A stretch of DNA of 64,000 nucleotides from Clostridium scatologenes (GCF_000968375.1 NZ_CP009933.1:186001-250000); one strand, 5' to 3'; positions 26,573 to 36,278 are shown, numbered from the stretch's first letter. Translations and numbers: made by a program. The notes: generated by a model not told the origin, from the letters alone.

Positions 26573-28258
26573 ATGATGAAAAAAAATAAATATGATATAC
26601 AAAAATTTGATTGGGGAGAAGTTACATGGCTGCACGAACCAAGTAACTTACTTACTCAGAGACTTAGTGCAGGTTTGGTAAAATTTTTTCCAGGTAAAAA
26701 GCAGACTAGACATGTTCATTTTGGAGAAGAACAAATATTATATGTGATTAAAGGACAGGGGATACATAAGATAAATGGAGAGGAAAAGAAGCTAGAAGAA
26801 GGCATGTTAATTCATTGTCCACCATACTCAGAACATGAAGTTATAAATACAAGTCAAGAGAAATTAGTTTTTCTTATAACATATACACCATCAAAATTAA
26901 TGGAAATACATCAGAATTTATCTATTGTAAATGATAAACATATATTAGATGTAGTTGATATAGAAGTACTTGAAAACATTCAAAAAGAAGTATCAGAGCT
27001 TTTAAAGCTTTCTGTAGTTATCACTGATAACAATAATAATGATATTACAAAGCCTATAAATTTAAATAAGTTTTGCAGCTTGTGTAAATCAGCTGGAGTG
27101 TGCAAAGAAAAGGAAAGTAAGTATGAAAGTGAATTGAATAAACAGGATAAAGTATTTGAATGCTGCAATAATATAATAACTATAATAGTTCCTATTTTAA
27201 TGGGAGACAAGATTATAGGTTATGTGAAATGTGGACACCTTATCATAAATAAATCTAAGGATACAGAAAAATTAATTTTAGAAAGTTGTAAAAATATAAA
27301 TATAGATTGTGAAGAATTAATAGTTGCATATAATGAGATACCTCTAATTCCTAAAAGTAGGCTTTATGCTCTTCAAGAATCATTAGGAATAGTTTCTAAG
27401 CTTATTTCTAATATTATTGAAAACAGTTTAGTTGAAAAGGAATTAAGTGAAAAAAATAACGAAATACTGAAAAATACAAAGGAAAAGGTTTATTTGGAAG
27501 ATGCTTTAAAGCAGGCTAATTTAAAACTTTTAAAATCTCAAGTATCTTCGAGTATTCAAAACTATAATTTCCAGTCTAAAAGTTATTTTTGCATGGAAAC
27601 TATGGAATATCCTATTTCTGAGGAACAAAAGCTGAAAGATTATATTAAGAAGTTTGATGAAAGTGCTTGCCATAACATGATTTTACAAATTATAACTAAA
27701 TATGAGGGCCTATCTATAGAAGAAATAAAAGAAAATTGTGAAGAACTTTTAATAATTTTAAGCAGAATAGTATATTCAGAAACTAATGATAAGGATATGT
27801 TTTTGGATATAAGGTATAAGTATAAGAAAAAAATAAAAAATTGTATTGATTGCAATAACTTAAAAGACATAATTTTAGAGGCTTGTGAAGAAATTATAAA
27901 CATATTAAAAAATGTATTATTAAATGGCAAATATGATATTATACAAAAAATAAATTTATATATAGAAAATAACTTTAATCAAGAAATTACTTTGAATTTT
28001 CTTGCGGGAATGTTTTTTATAAGTCCTAATTATTTAAGCACTATTTTTAATGAAAAAAATGGTATGTCTTTAAAAGACTATATAAACAAGTTGAGAATAG
28101 AAAAGGCTAAAGAATATTTAAAGGAAACAAATATGAAAGTATCGGATATAAGTAAAAAGGTTGGATATAGCCAATTAAGCTACTTTGGAAGCATATTTAA
28201 AAAGATGGAAGATTGTACACCTAATGGATATAGAGCAAAATTGAAAAAGAAGAGTTGA
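26573..28258 (+). CDS. Cupin-PocR-AraC transcriptional regulator
   Basis: 561-residue regulator with three parts. A cupin (1-105; RHVHFGEEQILYVIKGQGIH, HCPPYSEHEVINTS) probably binds a small metabolite. A PocR-type sensory domain (~125-285) has a Cys set (FCSLCKSAGVCKE, FECCNN, YVKCGH). After a coiled stretch, an AraC helix-turn-helix pair occupies the last ~100 residues (NLNFLAGMFFISPNYLSTIF-type, then VSDISKKVGYSQLSYFGSIF). PocR domains bind propanediol-like or hydrocarbon derivatives in known members. No pdu genes are adjacent. GGTGAT just precedes the tandem ATG start. Confidence 0.82.
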   Translation: MMKKNKYDIQKFDWGEVTWLHEPSNLLTQRLSAGLVKFFPGKKQTRHVHFGEEQILYVIKGQGIHKINGEEKKLEEGMLIHCPPYSEHEVINTSQEKLVFLITYTPSKLMEIHQNLSIVNDKHILDVVDIEVLENIQKEVSELLKLSVVITDNNNNDITKPINLNKFCSLCKSAGVCKEKESKYESELNKQDKVFECCNNIITIIVPILMGDKIIGYVKCGHLIINKSKDTEKLILESCKNINIDCEELIVAYNEIPLIPKSRLYALQESLGIVSKLISNIIENSLVEKELSEKNNEILKNTKEKVYLEDALKQANLKLLKSQVSSSIQNYNFQSKSYFCMETMEYPISEEQKLKDYIKKFDESACHNMILQIITKYEGLSIEEIKENCEELLIILSRIVYSETNDKDMFLDIRYKYKKKIKNCIDCNNLKDIILEACEEIINILKNVLLNGKYDIIQKINLYIENNFNQEITLNFLAGMFFISPNYLSTIFNEKNGMSLKDYINKLRIEKAKEYLKETNMKVSDISKKVGYSQLSYFGSIFKKMEDCTPNGYRAKLKKKS

Positions 28259-28270
28259 ATAAAATAGGTA

Positions 28271-29193
28271 CAATACGACATAAGCGAAGTAATTTTCAAC
28301 TGTATTCCGGCTGATATATGCTGTGAAGGAAAACTCACTTCATTAAGAAGTTCTTGTTTGAGATATTGAAAAATTTCTACCTCCTTAAATGCGACGTCCT
28401 GTCGCTTTCGGAGCTTTTGCCTTCCTGGCAAAAATTACGAAAATTTTCAATATCTCAAGCAAAGAACTTCTAAAATTCGTTCGAATCTTCCTTCACAGCA
28501 TATATCAGTCTCCATACAGTTGAAAGTTACTTCTTAGTGCATTACGTGTGCACATAATACATTATCATATGACTCTCAATAAAAAGCGTAGCTTTCATAA
28601 TACTTAGTAAATAGTTTATGTATATTTAAAATATTTTAATAATATCCTATGTCGCAGTCTGAAAAAATAGTAAGTTAGTTGATTATTAAATGTATTTGAA
28701 ATACTTGTATGTTTTAGCATTATATTTTTCAATCACATAAATAATAAGTATCTTTTAAGACATTTCAACAGAATAGAAAATAACTACTTTTTAAACTAAA
28801 TATATTAGTATAACAGCAGGCTCTGCCTTAATTTTTAGGTGTTATAAGTTATGATTATAAATATAATTTGGCTTACTAAAATTAATTATAACAATGTAAT
28901 TATATGCGTGCACTTGAAGTTACTAGTTTGAATTTTAACTTTTATGCAGTGATATATGATAAGGGTGTCAGCACATTAGCTAAATTGTTTTAGTATTATT
29001 CTTAGCTCAAAATTTTTGAAAGCCTTAGAACTTTAGTCCTGTTTGAGGGAACCGAGTTTGACAAAGTTCTTAGGCTTTCAAAAATTTCGAGCTTTAGAAT
29101 AATTAAAACATTTAGCCGTGCTGACACCCTTATCATATATCACGGAGTAAAAGTTAAAATCCAAACTTTAACTGCACACTTATGCCACAGAAT
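28271..29193. repeat. Structured repeat element, copy B (two cassettes)
   Basis: Longest copy of the family. The left cassette (~28285-28535) has new arm sequences but the same plan as copy A: CTCC 28381-28384/GGAG 28410-28413 enclosing GCGAC-gtcct-GTCGC (28391-28405), then TTTTGCC-ttcct-GGCAAAA (28415-28433). The stem bases differ from copy A but still pair, and the loops are the same. The middle shares AAAAAGCGTAGCTTTCATAAT with A and C. A second cassette sits at ~28931-29155: 28949-28974 pairs perfectly with 29118-29143 (26 bp) around inner stems and a GAGGGAACCGAG centre. End motifs ATACGACATAAG and CTTATGCCACAG are degenerate terminal repeats. No ORF. Confidence 0.8.
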
Positions 29194-29220
29194 ACTTATA
29201 CAAAGCATTTTGAATTAAAA

Positions 29221-29943
29221 TTAAAGATTTTTTCCTTTAGCTCTTAAAAAATCAAGAAAATCTTCTTTGCTCTTATTTATTATTAATTCTTCAGGCATAT
29301 CTATTTGTTTTAATACCTTTATTGCAGCATCAAAACCACCTATGCGATAAGCAAAATGAGAATCGCTGTTTAGTATTATTTTTACGCCATGTTCTTTACA
29401 TAGACTAGCAATTCTAGAACAATTCTTTTCGCTGCCTATTCTTGAGCTTATAAAAGAACTATTATTTATTTCAATAAGTATATTTTTTTCCTTTGCTTTT
29501 TTTACTATTTCTTCTTCATGAATTGGAAATTTAGGATTACCAGAATGACCTAAAATATGTACATTAGGATTATCCATAGCCTTTAATAGAGCAGTAGTAT
29601 TTAAATCAGAATTTTTATTTGCGTTCATTATAGGTTCATGGATACTAGCTATAAGTATGTCTAATTTTTTTTGCATGTCAATTGGCAAATCAAGAGTTCC
29701 TTCATAATCTATAATATTTGCTTCACATCCATAAAGCATAGTTACACCAAAAAGTTCTCTAGGAAGTACTTTAAGGTTTCCAAAATACCATTCATGAGGA
29801 GCACCAGGCATAGAAGGACCATGATCTGTTGTTCCTAAAAGTTCTAGACCTATTTCACTAGCGTATTTAGCATTTTCTAATAAAGTAGAATAAGCATGCC
29901 CACTCACTATAGTATGAGTATGCACATCAAGAACATATTTCAT
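29221..29943 (-). CDS. PHP-domain phosphatase (YcdX type)
   Basis: Metal-dependent phosphoesterase of 240 residues. It has VDVHTHT-like metal motif ([13 protein letters not shown]), the [15 protein letters not shown] motif typical of YcdX-type PHP phosphatases, [29 protein letters not shown] and [12 protein letters not shown]. The metal ligands therefore look complete. GGAG precedes the ATG. Substrate unknown. It stands alone between repeat copy B and the bioY promoter region, reading leftward. Confidence 0.88.
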   Translation of the reverse strand: MKYVLDVHTHTIVSGHAYSTLLENAKYASEIGLELLGTTDHGPSMPGAPHEWYFGNLKVLPRELFGVTMLYGCEANIIDYEGTLDLPIDMQKKLDILIASIHEPIMNANKNSDLNTTALLKAMDNPNVHILGHSGNPKFPIHEEEIVKKAKEKNILIEINNSSFISSRIGSEKNCSRIASLCKEHGVKIILNSDSHFAYRIGGFDAAIKVLKQIDMPEELIINKSKEDFLDFLRAKGKNL

Positions 29944-30185
29944 TTAAATAAACTCCTTTCAAAATTAAAGTGACTTGATATTATAATTAGATAAAAGTTT
30001 TTTGTATATTTAAATATTTAAATTTAAAACTCACATAATATTTTACTATAAAATATTAATTTATATATTAATTCTATGAAAATTATTATGAACTTTTTTG
30101 TATAGGATTGTAGATATGTTTAATGACTAAATTTTTATATAAATAATTTTACTTTAGTTATCAATTAAAATTGGGAATATAATAT

Positions 30186-30214
30186 TTGACAAATAAATAG
30201 TAATTATCTATAAT
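30186..30214 (+). promoter_or_regulatory. Consensus housekeeping promoter of bioY
   Basis: TTGACA (30186-30191), exactly 17 bases, TATAAT (30209-30214): a perfect sigma-A match, immediately followed by the BirA-type operator. The rest of the 329-base gap upstream shows no gene. Confidence 0.85.
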
Positions 30215-30218
30215 TTAA

Positions 30219-30250
30219 TTGTTAACCTGATTAATTAAACAAGTTAACAG
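30219..30250. promoter_or_regulatory. BirA operator of bioY
   Basis: Inverted repeat TGTTAAC (30220-30226) and GTTAACA (30243-30249) with the spacing seen for biotin repressor sites (TTGTTAACC-N15-GTTAACAG type). It begins 5 bases after the -10 box, so biotinyl-BirA would cover the transcription start and shut bioY off when biotin is plentiful. Confidence 0.82.
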
Positions 30251-30272
30251 AAATTGATTAGGAGGATAAAGT

Positions 30273-30824
30273 ATGAAATTAAATTTATCAACTAAAGAAA
30301 TGATATTAATATCAATATTTGCAGCAATAACATCAATATTAGCACAAATATCTATAGTTGTGCCTTTTAGTCCAGTGCCAATTACTCTTCAGATATTGGC
30401 GGTATATTTGTCAGCAATAATTTTGGGTAGTAGACTTTCATTTATGTCTCAACTTGTTTATATTTTACTTGGTGCTGTTGGAGTGCCTGTATTTGCAAGT
30501 TTTCATGGGGGAATAAGTTCTATACTGGGTCCTACAGGAGGTTTTTTGATTAGTTATCCTATTATAGCTTTTATAATAGGTAAGGTAACAGAAAAAAATT
30601 ATAATATTATGATGATAATTTTTGGTTTGTTCATATCATTACTAATTTGCTATACTTTTGGTGTACTTCAACTCTCATTCATAACAAAAATGTCATTACA
30701 AAAAGCTATTATGGTAGGAGCAGCTCCATATGTGCTTTTAGATACTGCGAAAGTTATAGCTGCATACTTAGTTGGAGTTAAAGTTAGGCAAGCACTTGTA
30801 GGAGCGAATTTAATAAAATGCTAG
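30273..30824 (+). CDS. bioY: Biotin transporter substrate-binding component BioY
   Basis: Integral membrane S-component that captures biotin for an ECF-type importer or works alone. 183 residues with about six hydrophobic helices and the family marks VPFSPVPITLQ, GVPVFASFHGG and GPTGGFLISYP. Strong AGGAGG upstream. No bioMN or ECF energising genes follow, so it relies on a shared ECF module elsewhere. BirA control is supported by the operator at 30219-30250. Confidence 0.94.
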   Translation: MKLNLSTKEMILISIFAAITSILAQISIVVPFSPVPITLQILAVYLSAIILGSRLSFMSQLVYILLGAVGVPVFASFHGGISSILGPTGGFLISYPIIAFIIGKVTEKNYNIMMIIFGLFISLLICYTFGVLQLSFITKMSLQKAIMVGAAPYVLLDTAKVIAAYLVGVKVRQALVGANLIKC

Positions 30825-31207
30825 TTTTAAGAGCTCATCATTTGTTATGTATTCAGGGGTATGAGGGTAATGGTTATAGTTCTGAATTCACTAAAAATAT
30901 GGATAGAGTAGTGACTACTTTAAGTGATAACACATATGTAAAAATTGTAATGACAGTAGATGATATTTGTGAAAAATGTCCACATAAATTGGAGAATGAC
31001 ACTTGCAAAAGTCAGGAAAAAGTTTTTGAATTTGATCTTAAAATATTAAATGAACTTAAGTTGATAGTAAATAGGACTTATTTGTATAAAGATATTTTGA
31101 ATAGTATAAGAGAAAATTTAAGTTACGAAAAATTCCAAAAGATTTGTGGAAGCTGTCAATGGTTTCGTTATGGGTATTGTAAAAATGGTATATTTAAGAG
31201 TTTTTAG
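30818..31207 (+). CDS. DUF1284 family Cys-rich protein
   Basis: 129-residue small protein. It starts MLVLRAHHLLCIQGYEGNGY, the typical opening of DUF1284, then two Cys clusters: CEKCPHKLENDTC and ICGSCQWFRYGYC. These suggest a metal or Fe-S site; function unknown. It overlaps the end of bioY by 7 bases, so it is translated from the same, biotin-repressed message. Confidence 0.85.
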   Translation: MLVLRAHHLLCIQGYEGNGYSSEFTKNMDRVVTTLSDNTYVKIVMTVDDICEKCPHKLENDTCKSQEKVFEFDLKILNELKLIVNRTYLYKDILNSIRENLSYEKFQKICGSCQWFRYGYCKNGIFKSF

Positions 31208-31305
31208 TTATATCAAGTGAATTTTAAAACAGTTAATTATAGCTTTAATACTGAAATTAATTTTTTAGTATTAAACTTATCATTAAATGTAATTTGTAAA
31301 AAACA

Positions 31306-31341
31306 ACAGCTTCCACTATTTTAAAGTAGAAGCTGTTTTTA
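31306..31341. terminator. Bidirectional terminator between DUF1284 gene and MATE gene
   Basis: ACAGCTTCCACT pairs with AGTAGAAGCTGT (one mismatch), with T-runs on both strands, between convergent genes. Confidence 0.8.
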
Positions 31342-32730
31342 CATATGTGTCTTTACTTTAAGTTTGCGGATTATTTCTAGTTCGTTGAAGTCTTCTTTCA
31401 AAGCTTTGCTTAAGAAGTAAAAGGAAGTTAAGGCAGCAATGGCATCAGTTATAGGATAAGCAATCCAAGTACCTTTTATACCAAATAGCTCAACAAATAG
31501 TATTGCTAAAGGTATGAAGATTATAATTTCCCTATATATTGAAAGTAAAAAGCTTTTTTTAGCTTCACCAATTGCTTGATAATAATTTATTCCCATATAA
31601 TATACTCCAGTTAGAGGTATTAAAGAAATACATAATCTGAAAGCTTTAACCGTTTCATTAAGTAAAGTAGAATCTTTTAAGAAAAAACCTATTATGGAAT
31701 TTGAAAAGAACATAAAGATCAACCAAAAACCAAAGGAAGCTACTAGTACAGTTTTAATTGAAGTAATTAAAACCTTTTTTACTTTATCATAGTTTTTAGC
31801 TCCAAAGTTATAAGCAACTATAGGCTGCATTGCAGAGCTTATTCCTATTATTGTTACAAACAAAAACATTGAAACTTTAGTTATTACTCCTACTATCACA
31901 ATGGCAGCTTCTCCGCCTTGGGAATAAAGAAGGTTATTTAATACTACAGAAACTAAAGCATCTTCAATTTCTATAATAAAGGTTGAGAATCCAATAGTTA
32001 TTATACCAGTTAAAATTTCTCTAGTAATTGAAGTATGAATACAACGCATTGAAAATTCAATATTAAAATCTCTTATAATATTTTTGAATTTATAAAAAGC
32101 AAAGCCAAAGGCAGTTATTTGAGAAATTACTGTAGATATGGCAGCTCCTTCTATTCCAAAGCCAAGCATAACTATTAAAATGTAATTGATTATTATATTT
32201 AAAACAGCACCAATTAAGTTAGTATATAACAAAGCTTTAGTTTGTTTTAGAGAAATCATAATATAACAGGCTACTATTGATAAAGATTGAAAAATGCCAC
32301 CTAATAATATTATGGATACATACTTATTTACTAAGGCATAAGTTATGTCACTAGCGCCAAGTGTATAAAAAATAGGTTTTCTAAATACAAAAACGATAAA
32401 TGAAACTAGTGTTAAGAGAGTTAAAACTAAAGTTAAAGAAGTAACTATTATTTTTTTAAATTCTGAAATGTTATTTTCACCTAAGCTTCTAGCAGCGTAA
32501 GTTGAAGTACCAATAGCTATTAAAAGACCAAGAGCTATAAGTAGCTTTTGAATAGGAAATGCTATTGTTATAGCTGCAAGTGAAGTAATTCCTATGTAGT
32601 GACCTACGTATATTGTGTCTACAATATTATAAAGTTCCGATACCAACAGTGCAAATATAGCAGGTATGGCAAATTTAAAAAGGGTTCTTTTAATTTTTTC
32701 TTCTGTAAAAATATTACTGTCAATTTTCAT
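31339..32730 (-). CDS. MATE-family multidrug/organic cation efflux pump
   Basis: Twelve-helix membrane exporter driven by Na+ or H+. The MATE opening is clear (LFKFAIPAIFALLVSELYNI, then VDTIYVGHYIG), as is the internal repeat with a second-half match (AMQPIVAYNFGAKNYDKVKK). About 463 residues, usual length. ATG 32730 is chosen because GAGGTGA lies 7 bases upstream; an in-frame GTG three codons earlier overlaps that site. Substrate cannot be read from sequence. It is separated from the downstream gene by a shared terminator. Confidence 0.9.
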   Translation of the reverse strand: MKIDSNIFTEEKIKRTLFKFAIPAIFALLVSELYNIVDTIYVGHYIGITSLAAITIAFPIQKLLIALGLLIAIGTSTYAARSLGENNISEFKKIIVTSLTLVLTLLTLVSFIVFVFRKPIFYTLGASDITYALVNKYVSIILLGGIFQSLSIVACYIMISLKQTKALLYTNLIGAVLNIIINYILIVMLGFGIEGAAISTVISQITAFGFAFYKFKNIIRDFNIEFSMRCIHTSITREILTGIITIGFSTFIIEIEDALVSVVLNNLLYSQGGEAAIVIVGVITKVSMFLFVTIIGISSAMQPIVAYNFGAKNYDKVKKVLITSIKTVLVASFGFWLIFMFFSNSIIGFFLKDSTLLNETVKAFRLCISLIPLTGVYYMGINYYQAIGEAKKSFLLSIYREIIIFIPLAILFVELFGIKGTWIAYPITDAIAALTSFYFLSKALKEDFNELEIIRKLKVKTHM

Positions 32731-32903
32731 AAATTTCACCTCAAATTTTAGAAAAGTAAGTTAGGACATTTAAAAAATAATCTTTGCTTACTTATCTCTT
32801 TAATTAAATTATAATGGTTTTGGGTGAAATTTACATTCACTTAAAGGCTCAGAAGAAAAGTACAATTATGAGGTGTTGAGAAAATAGACAAAGCAAGAGA
32901 ATA

Positions 32904-32937
32904 GCTTAATAACACCTGCTTTTAGGTATTATTAAGC
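32904..32937 (-). terminator. Hairpin at the end of the AraC-GH39 gene
   Basis: GCTTAATAATACCT on the minus strand pairs with AGGTGTTATTAAGC; the stem includes the stop codon of the gene. The following T-run is broken (TATTCTCTTGC), so termination may be partial. Confidence 0.55.
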
Positions 32938-34992
32938 CTCTTTTATCAAGATAAGTAAAGCTCCATAGCCTCTAAGAGTGATTTGTAGATTAAATACAGT
33001 GCTTTTCTTTAGATTTTTAAAATGTATATTAGGAAAAGAGGCTTTATGAAGAATTTGTTTTTCTTCTTTACTCAATCTTTTAGGTCTTCCCATATCAACC
33101 CAATAATTGTATGAAGAACCGGATTTTTCATTTATTTCGTAAGTAGTTATTTTTATAGATGAAGGTATATTTACTATATTTAATGAAAGTTTTTGTGCAA
33201 CAGCATTTTTTATAGCTCTAAGCTTTGAAAAACTTTTAAATGGAATAAGTTTATCTATGTCATCATTATGATTATAAAGTAAAATTTGATATTCTTTATC
33301 GGATTTTGTGACTATATATCCATCATTTTTAGCAACTAATGTATCTCCTAGCTTGTTTAATAAGTAATAGGCATAATAGGAAGGCTTTTTTATTCCTTTA
33401 TCATTTATAAGACCAGGATATCCAAAAAATACTTCATTAGTTAAGTTAACCTGTTTATCTAGAACATCAAAGGCTCTTAAAAAGTTCAAGGAATTTGTAT
33501 TTCTTATTACACTGTTAATAATGTATGGCATCATATAGGTTGTATCGTAAATATAGTCTATACTATCATTAGCATAGAATGGCTTATTGGATACTTCTAA
33601 CTCATAGTCATTACATAAGAGTCCTATTATTTTATTTTTGGCAGTATCTGACATAGTCGAACTGAATTCAAATTTAAAAGAATATAAATTGTCTAGCTCT
33701 CCAAAATAATTTAAAAATGACTTTAAAATTTTTAATAAATCTTCAGTGGAAAAGTTTTTATCGTCGATAACTATAAGTGGATTTATATTAAGGGTATCTA
33801 AAAATTCAAATACATCACTGGTTCTATTCCAATTATAAAATTTAGAACCTGGGAAAATACACATATCTTGACTAAAAACATTTAAAAGTCTGGCGTATTC
33901 AAAGCCTATTTCTTCCTGAAGAACTTCAAGTATGTCTTTATTATCTTCTAAAAGAAGATCAAAGGCATCTCCTACATTTAGCACATCTTTAAAGGACTTA
34001 TTAAATTTACCAATATCTTCACCCATGTTTATATTTATTTTTGTTATTTTATCTTCGTAATTAAATCTATCATAATCTTCTAGATAATAAGTTATATATT
34101 CAAGACTTTCATTTAACTCAAAGAATTTAATGATTTTTTGAGTTTCAAAGTTTTCATCATCAACTTTAAATTTTTTCCTATATTGAAGAGGCGTATATTT
34201 ATAATGAACTTTAAAATGTTTATTAAAATATCTAGTGTGGGAAAATCCTACTTCTTCTGAGATTTCCGATATAGTTTTATCTGTATCTAAGATAAGTTTT
34301 AAAGCTTCTTGAACTCTATTTGAATTCAATAAATCTGTAAAGCTTGAGCCTGTAACATCCTTTATTCCATGTGACAAGTAATCAGTACTTAAAAACTCCT
34401 TTTTTGCTATGTCTTGGAGTGTTATATTATCGTTAGAGTTATTAAATATGTATTTAGAAATTCTATGATATCTTTCTAATTGCTCTTCTTTTTCTTTTAA
34501 ATCTTCATTTTCATACATCAAATAGTGAAAATTGTTTATAAGGTGGTAAAGAAGATCTATGAGAATAACTTGTATTTCTTTATCATAGTTATCCTGTTTT
34601 TGAACTGCTTCACATGTTATTTTAGCTAAAAATGTTCTTAAAGCATCGTATTTTTCACTTTCCTGAGCTCTATCATCTGTAGTATTAGTGAAGAAAAACA
34701 TATTTTCAATATCACTGTAGTATTTTTCAAAAAAATAAGGATCTATATGAAAAACTAAAACTTTATTATCTTTATCATTACTTACAATACTGTGAGGTTC
34801 ATCTAAATTTATTATTTCTATGTCCTTTTCTATGAGTTCATAATGATCTGAACTTATAGTGATATTGAGTTTACCTTTAAGGACATAGAGAATTTCTATG
34901 GAATTATGCCAATGCATGGGATAACTTATTACATTCTCTAAAGATATTGAAACTGGCATATCGGAAGGATAAGTTATATATTTTTTTCTCAT
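32932..34992 (-). CDS. AraC-family regulator fused to a GH39-like domain
   Basis: 686 residues in three blocks. An N-terminal cupin (YPMHWHNSIEILYVLKG, INLDEPHSI) is followed by an AraC helix-turn-helix pair (~185-280; ITLQDIAKKEFLSTDYLSHGI, ISEISEEVGFSHTRYFNKHF, YTPLQYRKKF). The C-terminal ~400 residues resemble a family 39 glycosidase barrel (FFGYPGLINDKGIKKPSYYA, YYLLNKLGDTLVAKNDGYIV). The acid/base and nucleophile positions of true GH39 are not obvious, so this domain probably senses a sugar rather than cutting it. GGAG precedes the ATG. No xylan genes are adjacent. Confidence 0.82.
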   Translation of the reverse strand: MRKKYITYPSDMPVSISLENVISYPMHWHNSIEILYVLKGKLNITISSDHYELIEKDIEIINLDEPHSIVSNDKDNKVLVFHIDPYFFEKYYSDIENMFFFTNTTDDRAQESEKYDALRTFLAKITCEAVQKQDNYDKEIQVILIDLLYHLINNFHYLMYENEDLKEKEEQLERYHRISKYIFNNSNDNITLQDIAKKEFLSTDYLSHGIKDVTGSSFTDLLNSNRVQEALKLILDTDKTISEISEEVGFSHTRYFNKHFKVHYKYTPLQYRKKFKVDDENFETQKIIKFFELNESLEYITYYLEDYDRFNYEDKITKININMGEDIGKFNKSFKDVLNVGDAFDLLLEDNKDILEVLQEEIGFEYARLLNVFSQDMCIFPGSKFYNWNRTSDVFEFLDTLNINPLIVIDDKNFSTEDLLKILKSFLNYFGELDNLYSFKFEFSSTMSDTAKNKIIGLLCNDYELEVSNKPFYANDSIDYIYDTTYMMPYIINSVIRNTNSLNFLRAFDVLDKQVNLTNEVFFGYPGLINDKGIKKPSYYAYYLLNKLGDTLVAKNDGYIVTKSDKEYQILLYNHNDDIDKLIPFKSFSKLRAIKNAVAQKLSLNIVNIPSSIKITTYEINEKSGSSYNYWVDMGRPKRLSKEEKQILHKASFPNIHFKNLKKSTVFNLQITLRGYGALLILIKEA

Positions 34993-35176
34993 AATTATCT
35001 CCTTTCTTTCAAATTAATAATAAAAACGATGAATTATTTAATGAAATTTTCAATTTATGATTAGTATAATATATAGAAAAACTTTTTTCAATTTATATAA
35101 TAAATAATAAAGATTTTAATGAGCAATACTAGATATTAAGAAGAAATATTATTTTAAATGAAAGGAAGATAAAAGT

Positions 35177-36034
35177 ATGGATTTTCCAAAAACAATACCT
35201 CCTCAAAAACAGGATAAACAACCAGGATTAGAGTTACTTATGAATCCAAAACCAATTTATGATAATGTCAATTACCAAGGAGCAAATAAATTAAGTAATA
35301 AAACTGCATTAATTACAGGAGGGGACAGCGGAATTGGTAAAGCCGTAGCAGTTGCATATGCTAAGGAAGGTGCAGATATAGCTATAGTATATTTTGATGA
35401 ACATGAGGATGCTAAAGAAACTCAAAAAATAATACAGAAAAAAGGAAGAAAATGTATGATCATATCAGGAGATATAGGAGATGAAAGTTTTTGTATAAAA
35501 GCTATAGAAAATATAATAAAAGAATTTGGAAAGATAGATATACTTGTAAATAATGCAGCAGAGCAGCATCCTCAAAATAGTATAGAAGACATTACAAGTG
35601 AGCAACTTGAAAAAACATTTAGAACTAATTTTTTTGGAATGTTTTATATGACAAAGGCAGTGATGCCTCACTTGAAAAATGGAAGTATAATTATTAATAC
35701 ATCTTCTATTACAGCATATAAAGGTGATAAAATCTTGATAGATTATTCTGCAACGAAAGGAGCTGTAACTTCTTTTACCAGGTCAATGGCACTTTCACTA
35801 GCAAGCAGGAATATAAGAGTAAATTCTGTAGCACCAGGACCAATTTGGACACCTCTTATTCCAGCTTCATTTACTGCAGAGCAAGTTGGTAAATTTGGTA
35901 CTGATACGGAAATGTGTAGGCCAGGGCAGCCTGTGGAACTAGCTCAAGCTTATGTGTTTTTGGCTTGTGAAGATTCCAGTTTTGTTTCAGGTGAAACTCT
36001 ACATATAAATGGCGGAAAAATGGTTACTGCATAA
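35177..36034 (+). CDS. SDR-family oxidoreductase (general stress type)
   Basis: NAD(P)-dependent short-chain dehydrogenase of 285 residues. It has the long N-terminal arm of the YhdF/YdaD stress group (FPKTIPPQKQDKQPG), the cofactor loop TGGDSGIGKA, LVNNAAEQ, the catalytic Ser in INTSSITA and YSATKGA with Tyr and Lys, then SVAPGPIWTPL and a C-terminal SGETLHINGG. AAGGAAG lies before the ATG. Substrate unknown. It is monocistronic and followed by a terminator. Confidence 0.9.
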   Translation: MDFPKTIPPQKQDKQPGLELLMNPKPIYDNVNYQGANKLSNKTALITGGDSGIGKAVAVAYAKEGADIAIVYFDEHEDAKETQKIIQKKGRKCMIISGDIGDESFCIKAIENIIKEFGKIDILVNNAAEQHPQNSIEDITSEQLEKTFRTNFFGMFYMTKAVMPHLKNGSIIINTSSITAYKGDKILIDYSATKGAVTSFTRSMALSLASRNIRVNSVAPGPIWTPLIPASFTAEQVGKFGTDTEMCRPGQPVELAQAYVFLACEDSSFVSGETLHINGGKMVTA

Positions 36035-36065
36035 ATTAGAATGCATTAAGAAAGGGTTAAAATAA

Positions 36066-36112
36066 AAAAGATGAGTAGCTGCATTGTTATTACAACAACA
36101 TCATCTTTTTTA
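36066..36112. terminator. Terminator between SDR and DUF1540 genes
   Basis: AAAAAGATGA pairs with TCATCTTTTT around a ~25-base loop; A/T runs serve both strands, which suits the convergent genes. Confidence 0.65.
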
Positions 36113-36119
36113 TATTTAA

Positions 36120-36278
36120 TTATTGTCTTTTAAAGCTGCCACAATCTGTACACTCAGTACTTGTTGCAGTATTTTCATGTTTAGTAACTTGAATTTTGTC
36201 TAAAGTGCAATAATCCTCAGTTCTAGCATGAAATTTACATTCAGAAACAATACAACCAATACAATTATTTTTTTCCAT
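36120..36278 (-). CDS. DUF1540-type Cys-rich small protein
   Basis: A 52-residue protein (MEKNNCIGCIVSECKFH, then YCTLDKIQVTKHE and CTDCGSFKRQ). The cysteine spacing CxxC...CxF H...C...CxxC matches the DUF1540 domain, a small probable zinc-binding module common in Clostridia, with no known function. GGAGGTACTGTT gives a good ribosome binding site before the ATG at 36278. Confidence 0.85.
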   Translation of the reverse strand: MEKNNCIGCIVSECKFHARTEDYCTLDKIQVTKHENTATSTECTDCGSFKRQ

